Numbered from the stretch's first letter, positions 9,524 to 18,637 are shown. The stretch is DNA of 64,000 bases from Dulcicalothrix desertica PCC 7102 (GCF_003991905.1 NZ_RSCL01000011.1:293955-357954), one strand, 5' to 3'. Notes: a model not told the origin generated them from the sequence alone. Numbers and translations: made by a program.

Positions 9524-10980
9524 GGTTGCACCTCCTTGCTTGACTTATCACCTATTTCCTCAACAGGGGTCACACCAAAATTCATCCGTGCCAAACCACC
9601 TGGTTCTAAGCGCACCAAGCGAGATTGGCTCCTGCGCTCCTTAAACTTGCGATTGCGCGCTATGTCATAACCGGGCACACTTGTTAAATCCAATACGCCA
9701 GTACGACTACCAGAAATCACATTCGCCACCGAGAATAACCCTTTTACATCAGTAGTAATACGGTTGCCATCATCAAGAATTACTACAGCATTAGGTATAC
9801 CTGGCTCTCCAGTTTGCTGCTCACCGTCAAAGTTTTTATCATAAAACACCCGACCAATCAGCGTACCGCAGTCAGAAATAATACCATTGCGGATTCGTAA
9901 ACGATAGCGAGAAGGCCCATCTTTTAACTCAGCATTATTATCTTGGCGCCGCGCGGTAACACTGGCTAAATTTTCACCCGAACCACGTACAGCATCGGGG
10001 GTAATTTTCACTGCATAAACAAGATTTATAGAACCTTCGGGTGGGATAGTTTGGTTTAAATTAAAAGTAAGATTAGAACCCTGATTATTAGTATCGACTG
10101 TTATAGACTGACCGTTTAACTCAGCACGTGCGGAATTTGCCACAAACCTAAATCCGGTGGGCAACACATCTGTAACTGAGACTTGTCTGCTTGGGACATT
10201 ATTTAAATTTCTTACTAAAAGACGATAAATTACTGTATCACCTGGTTCCGCAGCAGCTCTATCTGCGGTTTTAACAATTTGAATTGGTTGTGTAACACCA
10301 ACGCATATTGGACGGTCAAGCAAACTAATAGCTGAAAGCACTAAACCTGTTGTTGTACCATCTTGAATTGCAACAGTTGTACTAAAAGATGCTGGGTCAC
10401 CATCTTGACTAATACCTTTACCATCAAGTGCAGTTGCCGTATAAGAAACAGTTTTAGCAACATCATCGCGTGCGGTAATGATAATCCTAATTTGGCGCTG
10501 GCTAAAACCTCTTGCTCCTGGTGGTGGATTTACTACTAATATATAGCGTCTACCAATGTCAAGCTGTCCGTTATTGCGATTAAGCAAATAATTGAAAGCT
10601 CCTTTCGGTTCTTCGTTTGCCAAAAAATAAGGATTAGCGTTTTGAATATTCGGTAGCAAACCTGTAAAATTAGTTCCTGCTCCAGTTCTAGTTAATGATA
10701 CTAAACCATTTAACGTATCATTGGCGCCTGCTTCATACAATCCAACACTAAATCCAGCGTAATCTGGTAAAACTTCGCCACCGCATCCGCGAATTCGTCC
10801 AAATGGGTCAACAAGTTCTTGTTTAAGTTGGTTAGTTTCCGCAGAAATTTCTTCTCCAGTTGGGGTTTTAAATTTATATGTAGCGGTATTTTGAATAACA
10901 CCTGCTCTCGCAGGAGTTGCAACTATATATGTGATTATAAAAGCTGCCGAAATTAAACGACATCGATTTATTATTGACAT
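9520..10980 (-). CDS. Secreted DUF11 plus SdrD-B-like domain protein
   Basis: A 486-residue protein with a signal peptide (ISAAFIITYIVATPARA). The central region has a DUF11 module (residues about 235-350: IQIVKTADRAAAEPGDTVIYRLLVRN, then VSVTDVLPTGFRFV). The C-terminal part is a B-type/SdrD-like module (GRVFYDKNFDGEQQTGEPGIPNAVVILDDG) with Asp-rich, probably calcium-binding, turns, and it ends LEPGGLARMNFGV. The paired arrangement with a barrel-forming protein encoded immediately downstream (4-bp overlap) suggests the two products act together at the outer membrane. No enzymatic motif is visible. Confidence 0.8.
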   Translation of the reverse strand: MSIINRCRLISAAFIITYIVATPARAGVIQNTATYKFKTPTGEEISAETNQLKQELVDPFGRIRGCGGEVLPDYAGFSVGLYEAGANDTLNGLVSLTRTGAGTNFTGLLPNIQNANPYFLANEEPKGAFNYLLNRNNGQLDIGRRYILVVNPPPGARGFSQRQIRIIITARDDVAKTVSYTATALDGKGISQDGDPASFSTTVAIQDGTTTGLVLSAISLLDRPICVGVTQPIQIVKTADRAAAEPGDTVIYRLLVRNLNNVPSRQVSVTDVLPTGFRFVANSARAELNGQSITVDTNNQGSNLTFNLNQTIPPEGSINLVYAVKITPDAVRGSGENLASVTARRQDNNAELKDGPSRYRLRIRNGIISDCGTLIGRVFYDKNFDGEQQTGEPGIPNAVVILDDGNRITTDVKGLFSVANVISGSRTGVLDLTSVPGYDIARNRKFKERRSQSRLVRLEPGGLARMNFGVTPVEEIGDKSSKEVQP

Positions 10981-11015
10981 GAAAGATAACCTGATAAAAG
11001 CCTATTTTGGTGCTT

Positions 11016-11048
11016 AGATACCAGGTTTCTTCAAGAAACCTGGTATCT
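11016..11048. repeat. Long perfect hairpin (AGATACCAGGTTTCTT stem) inside operon
   Basis: A 16-bp perfect inverted repeat with a single-base centre lies between two co-oriented genes of the DUF11 operon. Its core AGAAACCTGGT(T/A)TCT is the dispersed repeat also found at 52253-52317. As RNA it would form a very stable stem that could limit readthrough or protect the upstream message. Confidence 0.8.
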
Positions 11049-11059
11049 TGTTGCTCACC

Positions 11060-11632
11060 TTAGCGTACCTTTGTTAGATATCCAGTTTGAACAGAAGTCG
11101 ATGGCTCTAATTCTTGGCTAAAATTCCAACGGACGTGTGTATATGCTTCAGCAGGAGCAGGACGTTCTTCGACTTTGCCGTTAGCTAAAGTCACTTTCAC
11201 AGTCGGATTAGCAACAAAAGTCTTACCTTGGTCAATGCTATAGGTAACATTGGCGCCTTTAACAGGTATAGCAGAGTTTAATTGATACGTTAAACCGCGT
11301 GAAATTGGTTGGGTAAAAGCCATCTTTTTCGCAGCACGAGTACCTTCATTCTTTCCTGTAAGTGTAAAACGAACTACATCTCCAGGTTTAACAACTGTTT
11401 TAGAATCAAGAGTTTTCCAGCTAATAGTTTCTTTACCTTGGGCACTTTTTTGGCGCTGTTGTATATCAGCCACCAAATTTAAATTTATCTTGGGCTGTTG
11501 TAATACATTTTGCGCTAGCGTCGAACCTGCATCAATTAATTGAGCAATAGCAGGTTTGTCTCCAACAGGAATTACAGTTAACGCAGCAGTCACAACAGCA
11601 AAACCAGCAGCAAATAAACGTTTTTTCATCAT
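11060..11632 (-). CDS. Small secreted single-DUF11-domain protein
   Basis: A 190-residue protein with a clear signal peptide (MMKKRLFAAGFAVVTAALTV, cleavage near AIAQ) and a single DUF11-like module (VKPGDVVRFTLTGKNEGTRAAKKMAFTQPI, then GLTYQLNSAIPVKG). It ends after a predicted strand, SVQTGYLTKVR. It is the second gene of the operon, 134 bp after the large DUF11 protein and 79 bp before the SdrD-like gene. Its size suggests a subunit or cap for the larger repeat proteins. No other function can be read from it. Confidence 0.8.
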   Translation of the reverse strand: MMKKRLFAAGFAVVTAALTVIPVGDKPAIAQLIDAGSTLAQNVLQQPKINLNLVADIQQRQKSAQGKETISWKTLDSKTVVKPGDVVRFTLTGKNEGTRAAKKMAFTQPISRGLTYQLNSAIPVKGANVTYSIDQGKTFVANPTVKVTLANGKVEERPAPAEAYTHVRWNFSQELEPSTSVQTGYLTKVR

Positions 11633-11696
11633 TAATCTCCTCTTTTAATTGAATTCCAAAAAAACCTGCTTTTCCTCTCATTCCCCTCCTAACTCC

Positions 11697-11715
11697 GCTC
11701 TCCTACTAGGAGAGC
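11697..11715. repeat. Hairpin GCTCTCCTACTAGGAGAGC
   Basis: A perfect 19-bp inverted repeat lies within a pyrimidine/purine-rich dispersed element (CCCCTCCTAACTCCGCTCTCC on one side, GGGAGAGG on the other) in the 134-bp gap between the first two genes of the DUF11 operon. It could attenuate transcription so that the first gene is made in excess. Confidence 0.6.
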
Positions 11716-11766
11716 GATTAAGGGAGAGGTTCTTTACTTGTTCTTTACTTATTGTTCCCAATTTGA

Positions 11767-14253
11767 TTACTTAATCTTGCGTTGGAAGGTAAGGGTGCCT
11801 GTACCACCTGGAGTAACAGTCGAAACTGTATCTTTATATTCGTTAATATCCGTAATAGCACCATTGGCGCCTGTGGTTACAGTAATACTAGTACCAACTG
11901 CTGAACCAATTGCTGGTGATGGATATTTGGAATCAATAGTTGTGCTAAACCAAGTATTCCCATTTGCGGTACCGTTTTCTGTAATCACCAAGTTATTTGC
12001 AGGTAAACTTACGCTGCCAGTACCACCTGTAGTCGAAATATTTCTGTAGGTAATGCGGTATTCAATAATGCGACCGGGTGTAGCAACACCAGCTAGAGCT
12101 GTTTGGTTGGTTGTGAAGCCTACTACTTCTGTTGTTCCATTAGCTTCTAAAATTCGCGCTTCTTTCAACAAACTGAGGTAGTTTGTATACAATCGGTCGA
12201 TAGTAATATTGCTGGGGTCGCCTGTTGGTGAACCATCGTTAGCAGTATCTACAAATGCAGTAATTGGTACTGGGTATCCTTTTAATTGTGGTGAACTTGG
12301 TAAATCGACTGTCACGCTGTAATTTGCTGTACCGGAAGCCGCAACCGTCACCTTCACGGGGCTAGTCGCTGTCGTACCAGTACTTTCAGCCGGAACAAAA
12401 ACAAATCCACCACCAGAAGTATAAGTATATACAGCTGTTTGACCACCTGCTGTAATTGTCACCTTTGCATTGTCAATTAAGTCAATCGCAGTGCCAGGCG
12501 AAGTTGGTAATAAAGAAATGACTTGTTGACTGCCGCTAGTGTTTTGTACAGTGTTGTCGAATGTGATGGCATCTGGGTCAATGCTTACAGAGGGTGAAGT
12601 ACCCGCAGGTACAACTACTGATTTATTTGTAAAGTCGTCATTATTACTAGTCGGTCCAGTCGCTCCTGGTTGACCGTTGGGACCGTTGAGTGGAGTAGCA
12701 GCGATTGTAAATACAGTGACTTCACCACCACCTGGTTTTGTCCCCACATTTGCACCTGTATCTTGACCTTGGTTAGTGTTATTTGCGGTTGGGTCATTAC
12801 CTTTACCAGGGTCAGTACCATCAGCATTAGGATTGGGTACGCCATCGCTAATACCACCGTTTTGAGTTGTGGCGCCACCTGCTGTATTTGGGTCTGGGTT
12901 AGTACCGTTTAAATTGTTGTTAGATGTTTGGTCACCAGATTCATCGTAAACTAGTTGAGTTGCTGTACCTGGTACTACTGCTCCGGGTTGCGATTGACCA
13001 AAGACTTGAGCAATATTTACAATCTGACCGCCAGCGAAGCCTGATTGTGGATTTAAAGTAATAGTAAAGCCAGTAACTGTAGTACCTTTTGGTATTGGTG
13101 TTGTTGAGGCATCGTAAATAAAACCAACCCGCGTAATAGTACCAACAGTAGGTTTGGCTGTATACCATTTTGCTTTATGAGCTTCTTTTGCTTGCGGGTC
13201 ATCAGTCGTATAAACTGGAGTCCAACCTGTAGGTCCGGTTGGATTTGTTGTATTACTTAGCTGCATTCCTGTGGGAATCACATCTGACACCAATACCCGA
13301 TTTTGTGTCACAGTCTCATTTACAGTAATTTCGGTACCGTAAAGGTCTGATGTCACTAATCCTGTTGGTGGTGTTGGATTTTCGACTTTTAAGGCTAATG
13401 CGTAAGTAAGAATGTCGTCAGTTAAAACGTTAGGTGTACTATTATTTTTGTAATCACCTACAGCTTTTAAAATTGCTGCAAACGCTTGCTGGCGAGCGTT
13501 AACGGTAATTAAACTGCTAGTAGTCGCCATTGCTTCGCGAACTCCGTTAATTGGCGCCGTCGCGTTCGTTTCACCACCTACACTGTCTGCATTGTCTACG
13601 GTGTAAATATCTAGCGTATTGTTTTCATTACCTGTACGGTCTTGGTTTTGGGCATTCGCTGTGTTAGTATTACCCAAGGAAACAGTTAAAGTATCTCCTG
13701 CAATCGCGTTTGTTAATACTTTGATTGGTACGCGAATTGTAACTGTACCTGTAGTTCCAGTACCTGGGTTAGGTGCAATTGAACCTTGTGCTGCACCTAG
13801 CAATGTACCCGTGTTACCACCTGTATTAGAAACATTAACTGGTGCTCCTAAGTTAGTACCATTGACTGCAACAATCTGAATATCTCCATTCTGGCTAAAC
13901 TTAGTTGTATTGGAAAGAGTTGCAACACCAGGGATAAAGAATTGTGTTGGGTCGTTACCTGTGTTGGTAATTACGAAATCAACAAAAAGAGTATCGCTTG
14001 AATTAGGAGTAGTGGCACTGGGTGTTTGTGCTGTGACAGTAACACCAGCAACTTCTGCTACTTTAATAACAACTTCGTTAGAAGTCGCGTTATAGGTTGT
14101 TGTACCATCAGTAAAAGTGGCAGTTGCAGTGTTTTTAATGTCTGAACCCGCTGCTGTTTGTGCAAGTACAGGTGTTATTATTCCCAAGCTACTAGTTACT
14201 GCAAGAGTAGCTGCTAAAAGTTTATGAAAATGTTTATTATTACGAGTTTCCAT
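11767..14253 (-). CDS. Large secreted DUF11-repeat protein (first gene of operon)
   Basis: An 828-residue protein with a signal peptide (FHKLLAATLAVTSSLGIITP, cleavage near VLAQ). The mature part starts with an all-beta module (SDIKNTATATFTDGTTTYNA) of the kind that begins many cyanobacterial DUF11 proteins, followed by several DUF11-like modules (for example RVLVSDVIPTGMQLSN and GRIIEYRITYRNIST near the C-terminus). A Gly/Asn/Thr-rich linker lies at about residues 450-530. It ends GTGTLTFQRKIK without an anchor sequence, so attachment must rely on a partner. It heads the five-gene minus-strand unit and has a 731-bp upstream gap that should hold the promoter. Codon use and GGCGCC content match the rest of the operon. 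Confidence 0.8.
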   Translation of the reverse strand: METRNNKHFHKLLAATLAVTSSLGIITPVLAQTAAGSDIKNTATATFTDGTTTYNATSNEVVIKVAEVAGVTVTAQTPSATTPNSSDTLFVDFVITNTGNDPTQFFIPGVATLSNTTKFSQNGDIQIVAVNGTNLGAPVNVSNTGGNTGTLLGAAQGSIAPNPGTGTTGTVTIRVPIKVLTNAIAGDTLTVSLGNTNTANAQNQDRTGNENNTLDIYTVDNADSVGGETNATAPINGVREAMATTSSLITVNARQQAFAAILKAVGDYKNNSTPNVLTDDILTYALALKVENPTPPTGLVTSDLYGTEITVNETVTQNRVLVSDVIPTGMQLSNTTNPTGPTGWTPVYTTDDPQAKEAHKAKWYTAKPTVGTITRVGFIYDASTTPIPKGTTVTGFTITLNPQSGFAGGQIVNIAQVFGQSQPGAVVPGTATQLVYDESGDQTSNNNLNGTNPDPNTAGGATTQNGGISDGVPNPNADGTDPGKGNDPTANNTNQGQDTGANVGTKPGGGEVTVFTIAATPLNGPNGQPGATGPTSNNDDFTNKSVVVPAGTSPSVSIDPDAITFDNTVQNTSGSQQVISLLPTSPGTAIDLIDNAKVTITAGGQTAVYTYTSGGGFVFVPAESTGTTATSPVKVTVAASGTANYSVTVDLPSSPQLKGYPVPITAFVDTANDGSPTGDPSNITIDRLYTNYLSLLKEARILEANGTTEVVGFTTNQTALAGVATPGRIIEYRITYRNISTTGGTGSVSLPANNLVITENGTANGNTWFSTTIDSKYPSPAIGSAVGTSITVTTGANGAITDINEYKDTVSTVTPGGTGTLTFQRKIK

Positions 14254-14984
14254 GTTCAGAACAGCCTATAAGTAATGAAAAAATGCAATGCAAAATTGAG
14301 GCTGATGTTGTACAACTAGCCAAACTTGAAAATATTTATGTGGAATTACCAATAAACTCAGGTTTTTTCGGTAATTAGTATCCGGATTTTTCTAGTAAGG
14401 ATTGATATATAAAATAGAGGGTTGAATCAAAACTAAGTTTTTTGGCAACTAACCAAAAAATATTAAGCTAACATTTTACTCATAATTATGGTTAACTATC
14501 TGTTATTGTTATCTTTATAAATGAACTTAGTCATGATGTAGTCGAGTTGAATTCGTGCTGGTTGTGCAGGAATTTATCTCTCATTTTTATTATTCCCAAA
14601 ATTTGCTTATATCTCTCATCAAAGCTTTATAAATTTGAACGTACAAAAGTCAACTAATCAATTTAAGCTTTTACTACAAGCAAATGTAACGGTAGTAACA
14701 CTTACAAACAGTATTTTTTGGTTTAGGTAAGTAGAAACGCCATATCATAACGTTTCTACCGCAAACAGGGGTTAACTTTGATGAATCAGTTCATAGAAGC
14801 ATAGACTCACTATACGTTGACTGTTTTTTGAGTATAGGGTGCTACCTGTGACAAAGTTGTGACAAGCCTAAAATTACTACATCTGTAATTAGTTACAACG
14901 CAAACAAATGTCAATAATATAAAAACGCGATGTATAACGTTTCCGATACATCGCGTCTCCAATTAAAATTATTATAAACAACGG
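14254..14984. other. 731-bp upstream region of the DUF11 operon
   Basis: This A+T-rich gap lies between the first DUF11 gene and the end of ssb, both on the minus strand. It holds two hairpins: 14731-14759 (GTAGAAACG stem of 9 bp) and 14925-14956. I see no convincing ORF. It probably carries the operon promoter and a long 5' leader; I could not assign a -10/-35 pair with confidence. Confidence 0.5.
14925..14956 (-). terminator. Hairpin downstream of ssb
   Basis: An 11-bp perfect stem (ACGCGATGTAT / ATACATCGCGT) with a 10-nt loop begins 29 bp after the ssb stop. In the ssb reading direction the stem is followed by a T-rich stretch (TTTTTATATT), consistent with an intrinsic terminator. The outer bases CGCGTCTC resemble the GAGACGCGAT repeat at 43803-43848. 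Confidence 0.6.
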
Positions 14985-15557
14985 TTAGAACGGAATTTCA
15001 TCGTCTTCATCTACTTCTTGTTGTGCTGGATAGGTACTTGGTTCATAGTTTTTGGCTGGTTGCGTTGCATATTCGTTCGCGTTCTCTGGCATTACACCGA
15101 CGTTGCTTCTTGTTTTTGCTGGTGTTCTTGCAGGCGCCTCATCGTAACTGGCAGAATTGTTTGTAGCTGGTGGACGATTTGTTGGAGCGCTATTAGTTTT
15201 AGTACTGGTGGCAACAGGTGTTTTCTCTACTGCTGGAACTGAAGTCATAGGCGCCGAACCATCGAGTGAATGTATCTTTTGTAATGTTAACTCTGCGCGT
15301 TTTTCCTTAAATCCCTCTGGACGGTCAATGGTATTCATTCCCAAACGTCCTTCTAAAAGCACGCGGTCACCTTGGTGGTAATTTTGGTGAACTTCTTTGG
15401 CTAAATCCCTCCAAGATACTACACGCAACATCGATGGTGGGTCATCTTGTCTCGATGCAGGAAACTGCACCATCATCTCTGATATTTCCAAACCGTCTTG
15501 TGTGTGACGCAGTTGAGGCTCACTGATGATTTCTGCCATTAAGATAAAGTTGTTCAT
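14985..15557 (-). CDS. ssb: Single-stranded DNA-binding protein
   Basis: A 190-residue protein. The N-terminal 105 residues form the OB-fold of cyanobacterial SSB (MNNFILMAEIISEPQLRHT, then LRVVSWRDLAKEVHQNYHQGDRV and LEGRLGMNTIDRPEG). A Pro/Thr/Asn-rich linker follows, and the acidic tip DEDDEIPF is the conserved docking peptide for replication and repair partners. SSB coats single-stranded DNA during replication, recombination and repair. Cyanobacteria often carry more than one ssb-like gene, and this one has the full tail expected of a functional SSB. It stands alone with a terminator-like hairpin downstream and a dispersed repeat upstream. Confidence 0.9.
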   Translation of the reverse strand: MNNFILMAEIISEPQLRHTQDGLEISEMMVQFPASRQDDPPSMLRVVSWRDLAKEVHQNYHQGDRVLLEGRLGMNTIDRPEGFKEKRAELTLQKIHSLDGSAPMTSVPAVEKTPVATSTKTNSAPTNRPPATNNSASYDEAPARTPAKTRSNVGVMPENANEYATQPAKNYEPSTYPAQQEVDEDDEIPF

Positions 15558-15891
15558 GTTTTTTCCTCTTTGTTAGTATTTTGTTAATGTTGGGTTCCGT
15601 TCCTCCACCCAACCTACGCAGTTTTAGCACCACGTTGTATTTTTGTTAAATTTATTTGTAATAATTCTTAATCAACTCCATATTTGCTATGCTTGGCATA
15701 CTCGTACTGTTTTAGCATAAAAGTCAAACAACATTCGCGGTTGTAAATATCTTAGTAATATTGTACCAAAAAGGCAAGCGATTAGCGAGGATAAAGAGTA
15801 AATAATGATAAAGCTATTTTTAAACTTTTCTTCATAGGGCTGTTACGTGTATGATGAGCGCTGAATTATTATTTGACAATTACTATAAGCT
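15558..15891. other. 334-bp divergent intergenic region with hairpin repeat
   Basis: This region lies between ssb (minus) and the ABC ATPase gene (plus), so it should hold both promoters. The dispersed repeat GTTGGGTTCCG...CCACCCAACCTACG occupies 15589-15618; relatives lie at 54207, 57259 and 59819. I saw no ORF or RNA gene. Confidence 0.6.
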
Positions 15892-17202
15892 GTGGCACAA
15901 GTTATTTTAGAAAACGTTTACAAAAGTTTCCCCCACCGTAAAGGGGAGGCGCCTGCACAAGTCAAGAACAATAATATAGATAGTGGTGATGCTGCACGTT
16001 CGGAAGGTGTAAGTATTTTACGACGGATAAACTTAACGGTCGCAGACGGTGAGTTTATGGTGTTGGTGGGACCTTCGGGTTGTGGCAAAAGTACGCTGTT
16101 ACGGTTAATAGCTGGTTTGGAAAGCATGACTGGTGGGAATATTTCGGTGGGTGACAAACTTGTTAACGACCTCCCCCCCAAAGAACGTGACATCGCGATG
16201 GTGTTTCAAAGTTATGCGCTTTACCCGCATATGACAGTTTACGATAATATCGCCTTTGGATTACGGCGCCGTTCATTAGACAATTTAGGTCATGAGGAGA
16301 CTAACTCTAGCTTTGTCGAAAATTTACTTGTCAGTGCCACAAGAAAATTACCCAAAGGACTGAGGTATTTATCAGAGAAAGAAAAATCGATTGACCAACA
16401 GGTAAAAAACGTAGCACAATTACTACAAATCGAAGCATTACTAAAACGATTACCCAAACAGTTATCAGGGGGACAAAGACAGCGTGTTGCATTAGGACGA
16501 GCAATAGCACGTAACCCCCAAGTATTCCTAATGGATGAACCTCTTTCAAACTTAGACGCAAAATTACGTGCAGAAACGCGCGCACAAATCGTCAAATTAC
16601 AGCGTCAACTTGGAACAACCACAATTTACGTCACCCACGACCAAACCGAAGCAATGACAATGGGAGACAGAATAGCCATTTTAAACCAAGGTCAACTCCA
16701 ACAAGTGGCGCCTCCCTTAGAACTTTACAACCGTCCAGCAAATCGTTTCGTCGCAGAATTTATTGGTTCACCACCAATGAACTTTATTCCCGTCAAATTT
16801 CAAGCACCGCAAATCATTACAAACGGTGACTTCCGTATGACCTTACCAGAAATTTGGGGCGCCACACTACAAAAGTACGACGGCAAAACAGTAATATTAG
16901 GAATACGACCCGAACATTTAATTGTAGGTGTACCCGCAACAAGAAACTTACCAGTACAAGTTGATTTAGTTGAAAACTTAGGTAACGACACTTACCTGTC
17001 AACCCAACTCATAATACCAGGGTTCCAACGACAATCCTTTTCTGAACCATCATTACAAGTCAGAATACCACCCGACCGCACCGTTAAAATGGGCGAACAA
17101 ATTTGGTTATCATTAACACCAGAGAAACTACACTTCTTTGACCCAGAAACCGAAATAGCCATCTACCCCAAAACATCCCCACAACTTCCCTTTGAAAAAT
17201 AA
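15892..17202 (+). CDS. MalK/UgpC-type sugar ABC transporter ATP-binding protein
   Basis: A 436-residue ATPase of carbohydrate-uptake ABC transporters. It shows Walker A (GPSGCGKST), Q-loop (VFQSYALYPHM), signature (LSGGQRQRVALGRAIARNP), Walker B (VFLMDEPLSNLD), the H-loop His (VTHDQTEAMTMGDR) and a C-terminal OB/TOBE region (VILGIRPEHL). It is longer than MalK (about 370) because of two insertions: about 20 residues just after the N-terminal strand, and about 40 residues between Q-loop and signature. No permease or binding-protein gene is adjacent, as is common for shared MsmK-like ATPases. The start is GTG; the following residues AQVILENVYKSF match family N-termini. The substrate is not determinable. 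Confidence 0.9.
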   Translation: MAQVILENVYKSFPHRKGEAPAQVKNNNIDSGDAARSEGVSILRRINLTVADGEFMVLVGPSGCGKSTLLRLIAGLESMTGGNISVGDKLVNDLPPKERDIAMVFQSYALYPHMTVYDNIAFGLRRRSLDNLGHEETNSSFVENLLVSATRKLPKGLRYLSEKEKSIDQQVKNVAQLLQIEALLKRLPKQLSGGQRQRVALGRAIARNPQVFLMDEPLSNLDAKLRAETRAQIVKLQRQLGTTTIYVTHDQTEAMTMGDRIAILNQGQLQQVAPPLELYNRPANRFVAEFIGSPPMNFIPVKFQAPQIITNGDFRMTLPEIWGATLQKYDGKTVILGIRPEHLIVGVPATRNLPVQVDLVENLGNDTYLSTQLIIPGFQRQSFSEPSLQVRIPPDRTVKMGEQIWLSLTPEKLHFFDPETEIAIYPKTSPQLPFEK

Positions 17203-17220
17203 TATATTCTAATATTGTAT

Positions 17221-17380
17221 TCCTGTGGAACCAAGCTCTTGTAGAACCAAGCTCTTGTAGAACCAAACTCTTGTAAAACCAAACTCTTGTGGAATCAAAC
17301 TCTTGTGGAATCAAACTCTTGTGGAATCAAACTCTTGTGGAATCAAACTCTTGTGGAATCAAACTCTTGTGGAACGGGCA
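17221..17380. repeat. 16-bp tandem array, nine copies plus partial
   Basis: Nine units of TCTTGTGGAATCAAAC or near variants (period 16), then a tenth that merges into the dispersed hairpin GAACGGGCATCCCTGCCCG. The copies nearest the ABC gene are most diverged and those nearest the hairpin are identical. The array fills the gap between two convergent genes. Confidence 0.9.
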
Positions 17381-17393
17381 TCCCTGCCCGTCC

Positions 17394-18428
17394 TTAAAAA
17401 GAACCCCACTTAACTGAAGTTTGCTCTTTCCTACCTGTCTTAATAACTTTATACCCTTTACTTTGTGCCCAATCATAAGCAGCTTTTTCCAAAGTAGGTT
17501 CCCCACAATTAAGATAAGTTAAAGCAAGATTCTTATTACCCTGCTCCTTCAGCACATTCACTAGCGTCTGTGTTGTATCTTTGCCACCAATGCCAATAAA
17601 CGAATAAAGCGCATAATCAATAGTTCTTGGGTCATTTGATGCCAAATCCTTGAGCAAAACGCTTTTTGTCATTTCCCAATTATTGCGTAACTCATCTCCT
17701 TTTCTTTTAGCTATTAAAAAATATACTTTATCCACTTCCGATACTGGTTGCCAATTAAGTTTTTCTAAAGCTAAACCAACCATTGGACTAGATGCTAAAT
17801 CAGTTAAATTCTTAGTTAATGGTTTAATAGCTTTTTGGTCTCCAATATCATATAAAACACTCGCAGCATTCGTTCTCATTCTCGCATCTGGTTCTTTTAA
17901 AGCAGCCAACATCGGTTCTAGCGCTGGCTTCCCAATTGCACCCAAAGCAGCAACCGCATTAGCATCATCTTTTTTAAAGTCAACTAGCAACTGATTAATA
18001 ATTTTAGGATTGGCGCCAGCAATATCCTTTAATCCTGTTTTTGCAGCAGTTGCAATTGCACGATTAGGGTGTTTAACATTAGCCACTAAAGCTTTAACAG
18101 CACGAGTATCTTTTAATTTTCCCAGTGCAAGCGCTGCTGCAGCATGAGTTTTAATTTCAGCAGAAGATGCAGAAGACTTAACAGGAGTGTTTAACAGAGT
18201 TACTAAAGGTTCAACGGCTTGCTTATCTCCTAAATTTCCTAGTGCTTCGGCTGCTTGGTCTGTGCCAAACGTTGCAGGCTTTTTGATATAATTCTCAACT
18301 AGCCCTTGCACATTTTTTTCGGCAGCTAAACGTTGAACTTGAGAATCTTTTACTTTGTCTAGGTTACAGGCGCCTAGAGTCAAAGTTAATAAGCTAACTA
18401 TAATGATGTAGTGCTTACCCATAGTCAA
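17394..18428 (-). CDS. HEAT-repeat lipoprotein
   Basis: A 344-residue protein with a lipoprotein signal (hydrophobic IIIVSLLTLTLGAC, where the Cys is the probable lipidated residue). The mature part is a run of HEAT/PBS-lyase-like helical pairs (AAEALGNLGDKQAVEPLVTLL, HAAAALALGKLKDTRAVKALV, DANAVAALGAIGKPALEPML, and so on). HEAT arrays are protein-binding scaffolds; phycobilin lyases share the fold but are cytoplasmic, so a membrane-tethered scaffold is more likely here. The stop lies 14 bp from the tandem array. The upstream region contains four phased AAATTCAGGT boxes. No close functional assignment is possible. Confidence 0.8.
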   Translation of the reverse strand: MTMGKHYIIIVSLLTLTLGACNLDKVKDSQVQRLAAEKNVQGLVENYIKKPATFGTDQAAEALGNLGDKQAVEPLVTLLNTPVKSSASSAEIKTHAAAALALGKLKDTRAVKALVANVKHPNRAIATAAKTGLKDIAGANPKIINQLLVDFKKDDANAVAALGAIGKPALEPMLAALKEPDARMRTNAASVLYDIGDQKAIKPLTKNLTDLASSPMVGLALEKLNWQPVSEVDKVYFLIAKRKGDELRNNWEMTKSVLLKDLASNDPRTIDYALYSFIGIGGKDTTQTLVNVLKEQGNKNLALTYLNCGEPTLEKAAYDWAQSKGYKVIKTGRKEQTSVKWGSF

Positions 18429-18499
18429 TTTACTTGTTTTTATACATAAAATTCTGTGTTCTTATATTTTCGTTGATAACAAAATTAAATTGTTAAGTT

Positions 18500-18574
18500 A
18501 AATTCAGGTGTATTTTCAGGTTCTTAAAATTACAAGCTCTAATGCGATTAAGTTAAATTCAGGTAAATTCAGGT
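18500..18574 (-). promoter_or_regulatory. Four phased AAATTCAGGT direct repeats upstream of the HEAT gene
   Basis: Boxes AAATTCAGGT (18500-18509), ATTTTCAGGT (18512-18521), AAATTCAGGT (18555-18564) and AAATTCAGGT (18565-18574) lie 70-150 bp upstream of the HEAT gene start. Spacings of 10-12 bp within pairs and 55 bp between pairs place them on one DNA face. The flanking TTAAGTTAAATTCAGGT is itself repeated. This looks like a regulator binding site; no known cyanobacterial box matches it. Confidence 0.4.
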
Positions 18575-18637
18575 GGTAGTCTGTATCTCTATGGTAAAAA
18601 TAAATACCACCAAAATTAATTACATCAAACACCAATC

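Noticed and set aside
14254..14984. Riboswitch in the long leader of the DUF11 operon
   Set aside because: Only simple hairpins are visible; no conserved core of a known riboswitch was recognised.
17221..17380. CRISPR array
   Set aside because: Units are contiguous 16-bp repeats without spacers and no cas gene is near; the same holds for the 14-bp array at 33735-33832.
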